64,000 nucleotides of DNA from Pithys albifrons albifrons (Eukaryota > Chordata > Aves > Passeriformes > Thamnophilidae): assembly GCF_047495875.1 (NCBI RefSeq), contig NC_092472.1:1148849-1212848 (forward strand), read 5' to 3'. The position numbers and the translations under genes are program-made. This document shows positions 32,101-43,190 of this stretch, in pieces; positions within the stretch are counted from its first letter, which is position 1, and each line of letters opens with the position of its first letter. The notes below the pieces were generated by a model, which had not been told where the DNA came from, did no database searches, and worked only from the letters and a program-made list of their open reading frames with translations.

Positions 32101-34791
32101 AGTGCAAACAAAGTCACCTAAAGAATCAGGATTATCTTCTGCTTAGATCATCAGTGTTTATTTTGAGGCTGCCTTGTCTCAGGTATGCAAAGCAAGGCTG
32201 TCGTCTCCCAGCATAGTGAGCAATGGCAGATTCTGCTGAGGATGGAAATGCAAACCCCTGGATTGTGATTGTGGCAGTGCTGTGTGGGACCATCCCAGTG
32301 GGTCAGGTTAACCTGGACACTGGGGGGGTGTCCCACATGAGTCAGAGGAGCCACACTCTGTTCCTGCAGCGTAAGCGGGAGTGGCTGAGCTGCTGCCGCT
32401 GGACACTGCACTGTGGAGGGGAGAATGGAGAGCACATAATTGGCAAAAGGAGCTTTAAGATACTCTTATCTGTTGCTGGAGAGGGTTTTAGCTGAGAATT
32501 GCTGTGTACAGGAGTGCTGCTGTAGCAAGCAGTTTATTTTAATGTTTTTCAAGAGGATGGTGGAGCATCCTGAGTAATGCAAAGGGTGTGTGCATTCCCA
32601 GGGTCCACACAACTTCCAGCTGACAGCCAGCAAGTCAACAGCTTTATCTGACCAGGGTATGACTGACTGCAGAGAAGGTTAAGTGGTAAATGCTTTCTGT
32701 TCTGTTCTGGAGCACAAGCTGAGTCTTGTACAACAAAATTCTAGTGCATAGGCACTCCTGTGAGAAATACCCTGGGTATTGCAGGGAAGAAAACTCGAAA
32801 ATGGTTTAAAGCAGTTGCAAGATAGGCTCAGTAAAATTCCACGTGTGTTACAAAGGCTTTCAGCTTCCTGGGTTATTTATTGGAATCATTAAATGACCTT
32901 CATACACTAAAGCTTGCCTTTTTTCAAAATAGGGCACTACCCTGCCTAAGCTGGAATCCAAATTTGCCAACTATGTTAAGAATTGCTTCAGGACGGAGGA
33001 CCAGAAGGTAACTGAGCTTGCTTAAAGTCCAAAAACTTCTATAACTTGACTTGGGGATTTTTTCCACTTCTTAATCTTTACAAGCTTTGGACTGTTTCAA
33101 AGTGTTACTAATCACAAACAATACTTCAAATTACATAAATGGGGATGGTTTTAAGGGTTTAGTTGGCTAAGATGGTAAAGCTAATTGTCTTGGACACTTG
33201 GCATTTTGCCAGCCAGGGAAGTAGAAATATTTTGTTGTTACACTTTCTCTTTCTTGCAGGGTGTCTTTTAGAGTACTCATAGATTTAGAGTAATACACTT
33301 TGTATTAACTGGGGAGTGGGAGGTTATTCCTTGTTAAATATGCATAACTTGTGTAAGTGTGTGTTATATATATTGTAGTCTTCTCTTAATTGTCTCTTTT
33401 CTGTATAAATACATGTGAGAGAAAGGGTTCCTCTCCCCCCCCCCTCCAACCAGCCAAGGGAAAAAGAAGAGGAAGAGGAAAAAACCCCTCTGGACCAGGT
33501 TTATGCTGAAACTAACTACATGTATTTGTACAGGAAAGAGAAGATTAAGAGGAAACTGCAATATAACACACAAGTTATACATGTATAACAAGGAATAACC
33601 TCCCACTCCCCAGTTAATACAAAGTGTATTACTCTAAATCTATGAGTACTCTAAAAGACACCCTGCAAGAAAAAGTATAACAACAAAATATTTCTACCTC
33701 CCCTGAACTCAAACAAAATGCAAAGCAGCAGCAGCCAGAGCAGGGCCCAGCATAGCAGAGGAGCTGCCAGGCGTCCTCCTCTTAGTGCAGCCATGGTGGA
33801 ACTGACCAAGCCACTCCCACACACTGGATTTTACCCCCTTTGAGGTGATGTAGTATGGTATGGAATACAATATCATTGGCTAGAAGAAGTCAGCTGTTAG
33901 CTAGCTCAGCCCAGCTCAAGTCAGCTGACAATTTCAGGCCTGGTCTGAACTTTAAAGCCTGACTACTTGGCTAAACCCTTAACACCAATATTTTATTACA
34001 TTTTTCCAGCTTTTATATGGTTGGTAAATTATCTCTTTGCTTACTAAACCCACGGAATTTTCCTTTTGGCACCATATTGGCTAAGGAAATGAGCTGTGGT
34101 TTTCCTTGCTGCTGAATTTGGCCACGTAGGCCAGTCTGCTGTTCAGCCCTTGGTTGGGGAGGGTGTCTGGGAGGGGGAGCTGTTTTGTGATGGAGATTGT
34201 GGCATTCTTGCTGCATTTTGTCCCAAAATCAACTGAGCTCTTCTAAGAGGACAAGCCAGAAGGTGGTAACAAGGAAGCAAGTTTCTAAATTAGTTACTGC
34301 TTATCATAGACTGGGCTTAAATGTGTCTTAGATTTCCCTATCAGAATTCCTGTAAGTTAAATTTTTTCCAGTGACAGAATTCCTTATACTTTCCTGCTTC
34401 CCTTGGTGGTTCAGAGTAAACTTACAGACAAGATTGGTAGGTTTTTGAAAGAATGTTGAGGAGCAGTTACTCTCAGCTACTGGAGCTGCTCTGACATTGG
34501 CCAGGGTAGGCAGAGTTCAGCCAATATTTGCCCAGCTGGTCCACACCCATCCTCACTCACCTTCACTGAATTCTTACTATTGTGATTTAGTGTGAATAAC
34601 AGGCTTCTAGCAGAAGGACTTCGTGTCACACTTTCACTGAAAGGAATGCAGTTTTTATTATAATGTCAATTTTATGGAGTAAGTGGAGATAGTAAACTAA
34701 AAATAATCTGAGAAATGGATTTCAATTTCTAACTTTTTGTGTACACTTCCAGGTCATTCACGCTCTCTGGCAGTGGAGACAGACTCTGTAA
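23110..34791 (+). CDS. NPM1: Nucleophosmin (NPM1/B23/NO38), complete, 11 coding exons
   Basis: Coding exons total 888 nt (295 codons plus stop): 23110-23173, 23791-23870, 26207-26326, 27033-27126, 27843-27946, 28476-28540, 29015-29069, 30171-30260, 31117-31218, 32933-33007 and 34753-34791. Nucleophosmin is a pentameric nucleolar chaperone for histones and ribosomal proteins, with roles in ribosome export and centrosome duplication. Residues about 14-120 form the oligomerisation core and include [18 protein letters not shown] and [18 protein letters not shown]. An acidic patch ([12 protein letters not shown]) follows. Then comes a KKPKL nuclear-localisation-type signal at 155-159, a long Asp/Glu tract at 161-187, a basic linker, and the C-terminal nucleic-acid-binding helices ending LWQWRQTL. 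The two C-terminal tryptophans (W289, W291) needed for nucleolar retention are intact. Length equals the usual vertebrate protein within a residue or two. No alternative short-isoform terminal exon was identified. Confidence 0.98.
23791..23870 (+). CDS. NPM1: NPM1 coding exon 2
   Basis: The acceptor is CTTTTCACAG and the exon encodes [20 protein letters not shown] and onward to LRT. It is 80 nt. The donor is the non-canonical ACG|GCAAGT. Using the next GT, four bases downstream, would break the frame into exon 3. Confidence 0.95.
26207..26326 (+). CDS. NPM1: NPM1 coding exon 3
   Basis: The acceptor is ACTTCACAG and the donor ACG|GTAAGT. The exon is exactly 40 codons, [20 protein letters not shown] through SLKMSVQPT, part of the beta-sandwich oligomerisation core. 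Confidence 0.97.
27033..27126 (+). CDS. NPM1: NPM1 coding exon 4
   Basis: The acceptor is TTTCCCCCCAG and the donor GTAG|GTGAGT. It is 94 nt, encoding [20 protein letters not shown] to QHLV, the end of the core domain. It leaves one base for the next codon. Confidence 0.97.
27843..27946 (+). CDS. NPM1: NPM1 coding exon 5
   Basis: The acceptor is CACTTTACTCAG and the donor CACAG|GTATAT. It is 104 nt and encodes [20 protein letters not shown] followed by a [15 protein letters not shown] segment: the first acidic tract and the start of the nuclear localisation region. Confidence 0.96.
28476..28540 (+). CDS. NPM1: NPM1 coding exon 6
   Basis: The acceptor is TTTTCAAAG and the donor GATGA|GTATGT. 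It is 65 nt, encoding KKPKLAE and then an almost pure Asp/Glu run from imperfect GAT repeats. It ends with two bases of a codon completed in exon 7. Confidence 0.95.
29015..29069 (+). CDS. NPM1: NPM1 coding exon 7
   Basis: The acceptor is TAATTTGTAG and the donor AAA|GTAAGT. It is 55 nt and encodes [18 protein letters not shown], the second half of the long acidic tract. Confidence 0.95.
30171..30260 (+). CDS. NPM1: NPM1 coding exon 8
   Basis: The acceptor is CTTTCCAG and the donor AAA|GTGAGT. It is 30 codons, starting [20 protein letters not shown], a basic, Ser/Thr-rich, probably unstructured linker. Confidence 0.96.
31117..31218 (+). CDS. NPM1: NPM1 coding exon 9
   Basis: The acceptor is AATTTTCAG and the donor AAG|GTGAGT. 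It is 34 codons and includes [20 protein letters not shown], the basic linker leading into the C-terminal helical domain. Confidence 0.97.
32933..33007 (+). CDS. NPM1: NPM1 coding exon 10
   Basis: The acceptor is TTCAAAATAG and the donor AAG|GTAACT. It is 25 codons, including [20 protein letters not shown], the first helices of the C-terminal nucleic-acid-binding domain. Confidence 0.97.
33221..33697. repeat. Large inverted repeat in NPM1 intron 10
   Basis: The left arm is 33221-33415 and the right arm 33519-33697, with a loop of about 103 nt. Within the arms, 33250-33336 is the exact reverse complement of 33586-33672 (87 bp, no mismatch). The remainder pairs with small indels and substitutions. 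The loop has a C run near 33435-33444 and a purine-rich stretch. In the pre-mRNA this would form a long double-stranded hairpin. Confidence 0.95.
33480..34250 (+). mobile_element. Probable endogenous retrovirus LTR fragment in NPM1 intron 10
   Basis: Phrases resembling bird retroviral LTR/U3 DNA are present: AGTATGGTATGGAATACAAT near 33852, AAGTCAGCTG, repeated GCAGCAGC and CCAGAGCAGGGCCCAGC near 33728-33754, and CACACACTGGATTTTACCCC near 33819. The right arm of the inverted repeat belongs to this segment. Ends and family are not established, and no terminal TG/CA pair or target duplication was confirmed. Confidence 0.4.
34753..34791 (+). CDS. NPM1: NPM1 coding exon 11 (terminal)
   Basis: The acceptor is ACACTTCCAG. 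It encodes [12 protein letters not shown] and then TAA. This is the last helix with the paired tryptophans; in human leukaemia, frameshifts in the equivalent exon destroy this signal. The copy here is intact. Confidence 0.97.
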   Translation, partial: VIHALWQWRQTL

Positions 34792-35125
34792 GAAAAGAAA
34801 ACCGTTTAAACACTTCATTAAAATCTGCAGTCTTACTTCTGTAACCATTATTTGGCTGTTCTTTTTACAAATGCTGAAAGAGCTTTCCCTCCTGTGTCTG
34901 ATAAATGTCATCCAGATTACCTTGCCAAGAATGTGTTGTCCAAAATGCCTGTTTAGTTTTTAAAGCTGGGACTCCACCCTCAGTTTCATTCTAAGTATGT
35001 ATGGAATGTTTTGATAAGGCATGGTGGTGGTGGTGGTCAGACAAATGGAAATGGTGAGGAGACTAAATGTATGTGGAAAAAAAATAAAGTTTAGTATTTT
35101 AATAAAGTACTATTGGTTTTTTTAA
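34792..35125 (+). other. NPM1: NPM1 3' UTR
   Basis: It contains a strongly NPM1-like stretch, CCAAGAATGTGTTGTCCAAA followed by ATGCCTGTTTAG (34925-34957), which is similar to the mammalian 3' UTR. It ends shortly after two polyadenylation signals, giving a UTR of about 330 nt. Confidence 0.85.
35083..35106 (+). terminator. NPM1: NPM1 polyadenylation signals
   Basis: Two AATAAA hexamers lie at 35083-35088 and 35101-35106. A T-rich element (GGTTTTTTTAATGG) follows near 35115, as expected around a cleavage site. Confidence 0.85.
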
Positions 35126-35129
35126 TGGA

Positions 35130-38100
35130 TTGGGGGTAGTTTGTGTATTGAACCCAAAGACAGCAGGCTCCAAAGTTCTCTTAGGAACTTACCTTTAAGT
35201 GTTTTAGCTACTTCTCTTTACCAAGTACACATCAGCTATTCTCATTGGTGCTGTCAACTTTAAAAACAACTTGACTCCAGTTCCATGAGCTTTGCAGGTA
35301 CTGAGCAGATGATTGGTGAGAAGAAAGAGTGGGAAGTGGGGCTTTATTCCTGTCTGGAAGTGACCACTAATTATATAATTGCCTAAAACAGCCCTTCCTG
35401 CATCTCAGTTTCTGACCCACTTCACTGCTCTTTGGTTTATGGTTTCTCTCTTAACTAGTGAGTTTGTAGGGCCTGTGACTCCACTTGTAAAATGCAATAC
35501 TTTTGAATTGGGAATTGCTGGCTGTGCTGCTCCTCTGAGGAGCTGCAGGCTCTGAGGTTGTTTCTCATAATGATTCCTGTGAGGGTTTTGTGGAGAAGAG
35601 AATTAGCTTTGAGTGCTGTAGGGTGTGCCCAGACAGCTCACTGAGTGGTGCCAGTGGATAAATTCCTGGGAACACTGAGGAACTAATCAGCAAATGTAAA
35701 AGCTTAGATGGGCAGGAAGTCTGCTCTTGTTTTGATTATTGCCTACACATGATGCTAAGTAAAATTGGGACCATTTTTGGTTGTCATATAAAGTAAAAAC
35801 CTCAAAGGTGTAAGGGCTTTCAGGTGAGCCTGAGATGATACTGTGCCTGGCACTGAGCTCTTCCTTATGCTGCTGTGTAAATGCTGTGTCACTTCAAATG
35901 CTTGACCATTAAAGCTGTGTGGAGACTGAACATATTAGTAAGGGAACATTTAGGCAGTTGTAACCATGAAACTTTGCTTTAATCCTTGCTATGTTTGAGA
36001 ATTAATTCAGCTGACTTCTGTTCTTCACAGCAGCAAACCCCTTATTTGAAAACAGGACATTAAAACAATCTTCAGCAGGTTGAGTTTTTCTGCAGGAATT
36101 GAGGTCCTGCAGGAGTTGCCTTCCCAAGACGTGGTAAGCTCTTGTTGGGTTGTGCTCATTGGGCATGGGGTCTTAATGAGTCTGTTTTTCATAAGTTTTA
36201 AGTAGAATGTACAATATTGTGTGTAAAATTGCAGAAATAACTTTTTTTAAGTTTACTGTTATAAAACCCTTAGTTCCTATGGTTGAGGTTCTGAGTGTGA
36301 TGGAAAGCAGTACAAGCCTCCAGGAGCAAATAGTTTTTTTGGAAAACAAAAGCCAAGCAAAGTGCATAGTAGAGAAACAAAATGTGGTGCAAGTCCAGTG
36401 TCAAAGATTCGTGTAAGCTGGAGTATAATTGCAGCACGTGAAATGGCAGGCTGGGAGGGTTTGAAATGCCTGTTTCGGTGAGGTTATGTCAATAGATGAT
36501 GTCATATGCATAAGTGAGCAAATTTCCCTGGTGAAATAGAGCTAATGGCACAGACAGGCTTATTTAAGCAAAATTGCCCTCAATTTTGGCTGAAACAAGT
36601 GAAAATTGTACAGTAATTTCAGTAAGAGGCTATCCAGCCAATAAAATACTCTGATTATTAACTTTTAAGAAAAGCCAGGGTGTTGTCTGTCTGTAGGTGA
36701 CCGACCAAAGCAGCTCTGAGGTGCAGCCACAACCACTGCAGGGGTAAGATGGAGCCTGGAGGGGCAGCTCTAAAGGAAAACTTAGTCCTGTGCTGTTGCC
36801 AAGTACCATGTAAGTCAAATCTTTGTCAGGCTCCTGTTACGAGTAGACCTTCCAAGGTTGATACCAAAAATAAAAGGCTCAGGTGGGGTAATACCTATTA
36901 AAGAGAAGAGACAAATACCAGCTGTGAGTTGTTGGAAGTACCATGTTCTTGACTTTCTGCAGAGTTCAAACATTTTTGCCATGGTAATGATGGCAACAAA
37001 GCTGTAATGTTTTGATAGCTGTGTTGAATGTTACGAGCCTGTGTGTGATCCTGGTTCTTGAGCATGGCTTGTTTGGGAGCATGGATGTCCACAGTCAAGT
37101 GCATTGGTGCTTTCTCACTCCATGATGGGAGAGCAGTTTGACTTCCTTTACAGGACAGTAAAGCACCTCTCCAGGTGGCTGTCACTTCACCTCTTCTTTC
37201 TACATTTTGTGTCCTCCACTGCTCCCTTGCCTGTTGCAGAACCTGTCCTGGCTTTTTCTGTGTTTTATTTCCTCCTGTAACTGTTCTATTCCTTAAGATG
37301 AACAGGTAGTTGGTGTCCCACTGCACAGGAAAAAGGGAAGGCTACCCAGCTGAGCCATGAGTGGGACCATGCAGGGAGGGCAGCAGCACTGTCCCTGCTC
37401 AACAACAGCATTGACTGCACCTAGAGCTGCTCTATGTGGATCTACTTTGTCTCCAAGACTCTGGTGTTTCTTGGCATCTTGTTGCAGAAGAGGTGATAGA
37501 AAGATACTATCCTGGCAGGAGCTGTTTGTGCCCTATTCCTTGGGGTGTTGAGAAGTGCTTGTGGCCACTCAGGTCTGTCCTGGTGTTCTGTGGGCTCTGT
37601 TTGCTCCTGTGGCTCCAACTCCTGCCAGGATCGTGTCTCAGCCCAAGAGCTGTGATGAGTGTAAGGCTGTTATTTTGCTTGTGTTCAGCAATTGTTACAG
37701 TGTTTGGAGAGGAGCAGCTTGAGAATGGCTGGCAGGAGGGTGGGAGTGTGTGTGGGCTGAGGTAATGGGAAACAGGGCCAGGATGGGTGGTGGTTCTGGG
37801 CCTCTTGCCACCCAGACAGTCCCTTAGGGGCTCAGTTCATGCTGGAACATGCTCTGTGTCCTCTGGTAATCTTACCCAGATACCCCAAGCCATGTCCTCT
37901 CTCCTTCCCATGTGCCGTTACTGAGTGGCAGCCAAAGTCTTCCCAATGTTTCCTTCCCTCTTCCTCTGTGGAACAAGTACCTAGGTCCTTACTCCCCTTG
38001 CTGTTTTCCCAAAGGGGAATTAAAAGACTGGATCCCTTCTTAGAAAACGTCAGGAAAAGCTGCAAATGAATGGGATGGTTTGGAGCTGTGCACTGGATGG

Positions 38101-41100
38101 AGCCTTTATTCCCTACCCTTGGCTGGTGGGTGGGCAGTAGGTTTTGGCAAGCAGCAACAAGTGCAATTGGTTGTCTTGAGTGAGGGTTGGAGGTTTTGTG
38201 ATCTGGTATTAAGGGTTGCTTTGTCTGAGTCCTGACTTTCAATATGAATGAGGAGAGCTGAGCTTGTGTGATGGGCTGCAGGAGAAGTGATACAGGACTT
38301 CCAGGTGTGCCTGAAGGGGCCTGACTTGGCCTCCTGTTTGCAGAGAGAACACCCTGCTGGCCACTCACTGACTGCTTATCTGCAGTTAGACCTGTGGGAG
38401 CAATTCTCTGTGTTGGATCAGCTCTTCAGTGACTGTCCCTTAAGTTCTCTTATGTAAATGTGCTTTAAACAGTGCCTAACTGGGACCAAATAAATCTGTC
38501 AAATATATTAAATGTTACTTAAGATGTGTACCCAGTTTGTGAAGATGACTTCTACTCTGCTCTTTATTTTCTTTGCTTTTTCCACCATTTGTGTCAACTT
38601 TCCCTAACCAAGCTGCAAGAGCTTTTATAGAAAAAGGATCCTGGAAGAAAAAACAAGAAAAGGCAATGAATTAAAAAAAAAAGTAACTGGAGGTCAAAAG
38701 TGAGAATGGGAAAAGTGAAGACTCTGAGGGATGCTTAGCAGGGGATCTCTGACAGTTCCTGCCACTTGCAGAGCTGGCCATGGCAGCAACCAAGGAGCAT
38801 GAACATCACTGTAGTTGGAACAGTAGGTGGCAAAAGGAGGAACAGAATTGGGCCACTCAAAGAGAACTGATGCACCTGATACGTCTCGGTGTTTTGTTTA
38901 TGCTGCTACTAAAAGTCTTTTAACTGAAGGCAGTTTTAGAAGGGTCTTGCAGTTCCACTCATCTAATTTCTGGGGTCTGAAGCCTGCTGAGCCACATCTA
39001 ATGCTGTGGACTTACTGGATTTTAGAGAAAATAGTTTCTCGTGACTGTTTTCAAATTACCCCTGAGCATTTACATTGCTTTGGGGGGGTTTTCCATGAGT
39101 AGTAACTGCAGAGAGAGTTAAAGCTCTATTGTACCTGTCAAGGTATTTGGCATTTCACTGCTGTAGCCACCTTGATCCATGCCTGGTTCATGTAAATCTT
39201 CCTGTTACTCCTTACATTGTCTCCAAGCTTGGAATTGTGTTATTTTTCCCAAGAATGTCCCTGACAAGAGACTTCTAGTGACCCATGTCATGCTGTATTG
39301 AGGCAGTAAGTGTTACCTCAGCACTGCTGTGAGTTCTCAAAGTCCTTGTTGCCTTAGCTGTTCCCTGTGTGTAAATGTGTGCATGAGGACAATAAGAACA
39401 ACTAGAGCTTTCAGTTTAGTAATAAGGCCACCTCTGATGTTCAGGACATTCTCACCTGCCCCTTAACTCTTTTTCCTATACTTTCAAGCCTTTCCTTTGA
39501 ATTTTCTACATGAAAATAGCTGTAGTCAGTTAAAATCTAAGGGCAATAACATGCCATGGGACCCAGGTAGCCCTTGTGATGTCCAGAAACCAGGGGAGGA
39601 CAGGGACATTGGGGGATCTTGCCTTCTTTTTTGGGGTCACCAAAGTAGGTGTTTCTATTTGTTGCCTTTAGCTTTTTGGTTCTGAATAGTCCCTTCCAAT
39701 ACCCAGTTCTACATCTTACCACAGCTGCCTCTTTCTTAACTTGATCCTTCCCTGCTCCTCAGATTTCTCTGTCTTCTGATCCTTATCAGTTCCTCCTCCA
39801 GTCTTCTGTACCCACTGCTGTTGCAGCAGCATGGCCTTTCCCTGGTCTGCAGGAGAAGTTTGAACCCCATTGCAAACATGGTGCTCCTGCATGAATCTGT
39901 ACCCATTCCTGGTTGCTTGGCAAAGTGGCCCTGACAGCCCATGTGTGGCTGGTGCCCTCATTTTGGTTGTGAGGAAGAATGTGGATGATAAAAGCCGGTT
40001 CTCAAAGTGGATAAAGCTCTGCTTGTAGGGAGTGCAAGATGCCTGTGTGTGCCCCAGGAGAATGGGCCTTCCAGAGAGGTCTCTTTACTGACCCAGGGCA
40101 TTGATTTTTCAGAAGAATGCCTTGTTCTGGTATATTTCTGTGTAAATTCACCCATATTTTCTGAATTCCTGCTCTGAGGGAGGTGTGGCCCTACAGCTCC
40201 TCTTCAAAAGGATTAGTAGAAACTTAACATTTTCCAACATTGTTCTCAGAAACTGTCCTGTGTCTATATCAAAGCCCACCTTGAGTTGCTCCAGGGTCAC
40301 TCATTCCTTTGTCCTGTCACTGAGGGTGGTGACACAGGGCATTGAGAGGTTCCTGCAGCTGTGTGCACCAACCCTGCAGTGGCACGTGCCAGCTGTGAGG
40401 ACATGCCCTGACATAGCACCTGGGGCAGGAGCCCACAGGGGTGGTGTGGGAAGGGAATGGTCATCCCACAGACAGGGCTTGAGATGGTGACTTGCTGGAG
40501 ACAGCTTAATTCAGGAGACTTCAGTCAAAGAGGTTTATGTTTAAGAGCTGTTGAGCTGAAAAGCTCCAAGTTAAGGAAATACTAAGTTTTGAAGCTTAAC
40601 AGCTTGTGAATTTTTTTATTTTTTTTTAGGTATAAATGTAACCATAGAGGGATATAAATCCGAGGAGCCAAGCCCTAGGATTTAATGCAGTGCAAAGGCT
40701 GGAAAGTGGAATTTCCCACTGGTTTGTGTAGGGTTGTCTGCAGAGGCTGGCTTGTTCTTTGCTCCCTTCAGAAGTGTTCAAGCAGCTGCCACATGCTTCA
40801 GAGGGGAGCTGCAGTGCTCCTGGGTGGTGGAATCAAAGAAAAGCCTGTGAGGAATCCTCCCTGTGCGGGACACAGGGCTGGGGGACACGGACATGTGCTG
40901 GCTGAGGGGCCCTGGGCACTGGAGAGAGGCTACCCAGGAGAACCAGGGTGCTGAACTAATTCACTGGTCTCTCCTTAGCTTGAGATTGCCATCAGTGTCA
41001 GTGCTTTCATGTGCCTTGTTGCTCTGCTAATAAAGCACTGAGATGTGTTTAATGAGTATGCTGAAGCTTTCAGAGGAATCTGAGGTTTCAGTCCCCAAAT

Positions 41101-42830
41101 CCCATTGATATTCAAGAGGTGTTCCAGTACAGAAAAACCTTGGCAAACTGAAACCCTGCCTGCTGAATAAGAGGCTGTGTTGGGTTTCTCTTTTAAAAAG
41201 TAATGATACAGATCAGAATAAGAGTTGTAGCACTGTGGGCTCTCCCTTTGCAAGGGCCTATGAGACACCCATGTGGTCTAGAGCTGAAAGATATGCTGTG
41301 GTTCCCTCTGTTCCCAGGAAGTCCAGGAAAGGCTGTTGGCTGCAGAAGCTCTTTGGAGCATCCCTGCTCTCTCTGGAGTTGGGATGCCCTGTCTGCAGCA
41401 CCAGGCTGGTTGCTGGTGGCTTTTGGGATTTCCTGGCCACCTCACTCCTCTAAGCAACCTGTACTCTGCCCTGTCCCACCTCCCTCCTCTTCAGTCCACA
41501 GAAGGCTGCCCCAGTTTGTTGTCCCTCTTATTAGTGCTGCAGAATGAAGCACCCATGCTTGGTACTCTTTTTATTTGTATTCCTTATATTCCATCATTCT
41601 CTTATTTCATGTTCATTTATATTAGGCATGTAGGAGTTGCTGGTGGCCAAAAGAAGCCTGCCCTGGTCACAGCAGGCAAACTCCAGCAGAGCTGGGCTGA
41701 TACATCTGTGTGAGCTCTCACTCACTATTGAGGTACTTCTGATCATTCCTCACAGATAGTCTCTGCTTAATTCTGGATGATGGCTGTGTTGCCTTTTTCC
41801 AGCCTCCAGACCGAATAAACTTCACCTCTTTACAGCTGGGCTTCTCAGCAGCTCTTAAATAGCAAATATTTCTTGGTGAAACAAGGGGGTTGTGCCACAC
41901 CTGTGCCTCAATAGTGCCAGTCTTTAGACCCAACCCACCCAGGTCCTGGCTCACTGCAGGGGATTGGTGTTTGTATTAGCTGGATTGAGATCCCTGGTTC
42001 CTGGTGCCATCCCCACTGGCTGGCATGGTATGGTGCAGTTCACATGTTTCAGCTTGGCATCGGATTTGTGGGGCTCACAGAGCACAGCTCAGTGGTCACA
42101 AGCTGAAAAGTGTGAGCATAGGGCACCTGGCAGCAAAAGCGCTGCTTTGGGGTCTGTTTCCAGTCTAGTGAAGGAAGGCTGTTAGGCATGTTCTGGTAGT
42201 GTTTCAATTCAGCATTTCTACCTTTGCTGTTTTTACACCTTGGTTCAGTCTTTCAGTTACTGTTACATTTCCACGTATTTTCAAAGTCCAGAAAACCAGC
42301 CGAGTGCAGACACACCTTGGTCAGGCTCTTCAGCTCAGGGCTTGGTGACATTCAGGTGTACAAGCTGACAATGAATGATTTGGGTTGCTTTTGTTCCTCC
42401 ACAATTTGAGGAGAAAAACTGCAGTGTGCTAAAGCCTGACTTCACCTGGAGTTACCTGGTAAGTGGGCCTCCCCTTGGCCTCTTGGCACACAGAGAAATC
42501 TGTGAGTTCAGGGGCTGAGCACCAGCAGCTTTTCAGCCTCTCAGCTGCAGTTTGATGGGTCACAGGTCCTTCACTAGGGACCAACCATGGCTGCACCACT
42601 TCAGAGTTTCCGAACACCAAAGGACTCTGTCTCAGGAAATGCATTTGCATCTACAAAATGCAGGTTTGTTTGTTTTGTACCACCTTCTCTCTTTCCCCAT
42701 ATACAAGTATCCATATGCGAGTGGCTGTGCTGCCACCTAGCACACTGATGACTTGCAAAAGGTTTGCAGAATTTTCATGTGAATTTTGTTTATATGAGAG
42801 TCCAGAGGAAGCCATGGAAGCCCCTCTGCT
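35130..42830. other. Intergenic DNA between NPM1 and FGF18, no gene recognised
   Basis: Several unspliced frames of 80-180 codons occur, for example on the minus strand at 36898-37326 and 37832-38368. None has a recognised domain. A short AT-rich, homeobox-site-like patch lies at about 36470-36620. Nothing else can be supported. Confidence 0.45.
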
Positions 42831-42835
42831 CTGGA

Positions 42836-43170
42836 GACAGGCTGGGAGACCTGCGGGTGTTCACATAGAGAGGACTCTTGAGAGCCTTTTCCAGTGCCTA
42901 AAGGGACTCCAAGAGAGCTGGAGAGGGTTTTGGGAAAAAGGATAGAGTGACAAGACAAGGGGGAATGACTTCAAACTGACAGAGGGCAGGGTTAGATGGG
43001 ATACTGGGAAGAAATCCTTCCCTGTGAGGGTGGGCAGGCCCTGGCACAGGGTGCCTAGAGAAGCTGTGGCTGCCCCATCTCTGGAAGTGTCCAAGTGTCC
43101 CTGCCCATGGCAGGGTGTAGGAAGTAAATCATCTTGAAGGTCCCTTCCATTCCAAACCATTTTGTGTTTA
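42836..43170 (+). mobile_element. CR1 LINE 3' end, forward orientation
   Basis: Phrases in CR1 order: GACAGGCTGGGAGACCTG, CAGTGCCTAAAGGGACTCCA, GACAAGGGGGAATGACTTCA, GGGAAGAAATCCTTCCCTGT, GAGAAGCTGTGGCTGCCCCA, and ATCTTGAAGGTCCCTTCCAT. It is 5'-truncated and ends in an AT microsatellite where the short terminal repeat would be. Confidence 0.88.
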
Positions 43171-43190
43171 TATAAATATATATATATATA
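43168..43190. repeat. TA microsatellite at a CR1 3' end
   Basis: A run of TATATA with one AAA interruption, directly attached to the CR1 tail. Confidence 0.85.

Larger units (their letters stand above)
23871..32932 (+). other. NPM1: NPM1 introns 2 to 9
   Basis: Intron sizes are 2336, 706, 716, 529, 474, 1101, 856 and 1714 nt. No clear CR1, LTR or RNA gene was recognised. Candidate C/D snoRNA boxes were looked for; TGATGA strings exist but none had a convincing D box plus terminal stem. An A run lies near 28652-28668. The coding exons in this span are listed separately. Confidence 0.6.

Noticed and set aside
23871..34752. Search for snoRNA genes in NPM1 introns (for example TGATGA near 25831 with CTGA near 25933)
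   Set aside because: No terminal stem pairs the box C and box D flanks, and no guide-like arrangement was convincing.
36898..38368. Minus-strand frames of 142 and 178 codons between NPM1 and FGF18
   Set aside because: No recognisable domain, no promoter or splice context, and neighbouring frames are equally random. A retroviral origin was considered but no motif supports it.
39497..40155. Cluster of short minus-strand frames considered as a possible gag-like remnant
   Set aside because: No zinc-knuckle or other diagnostic motif could be identified, so it is left unannotated.
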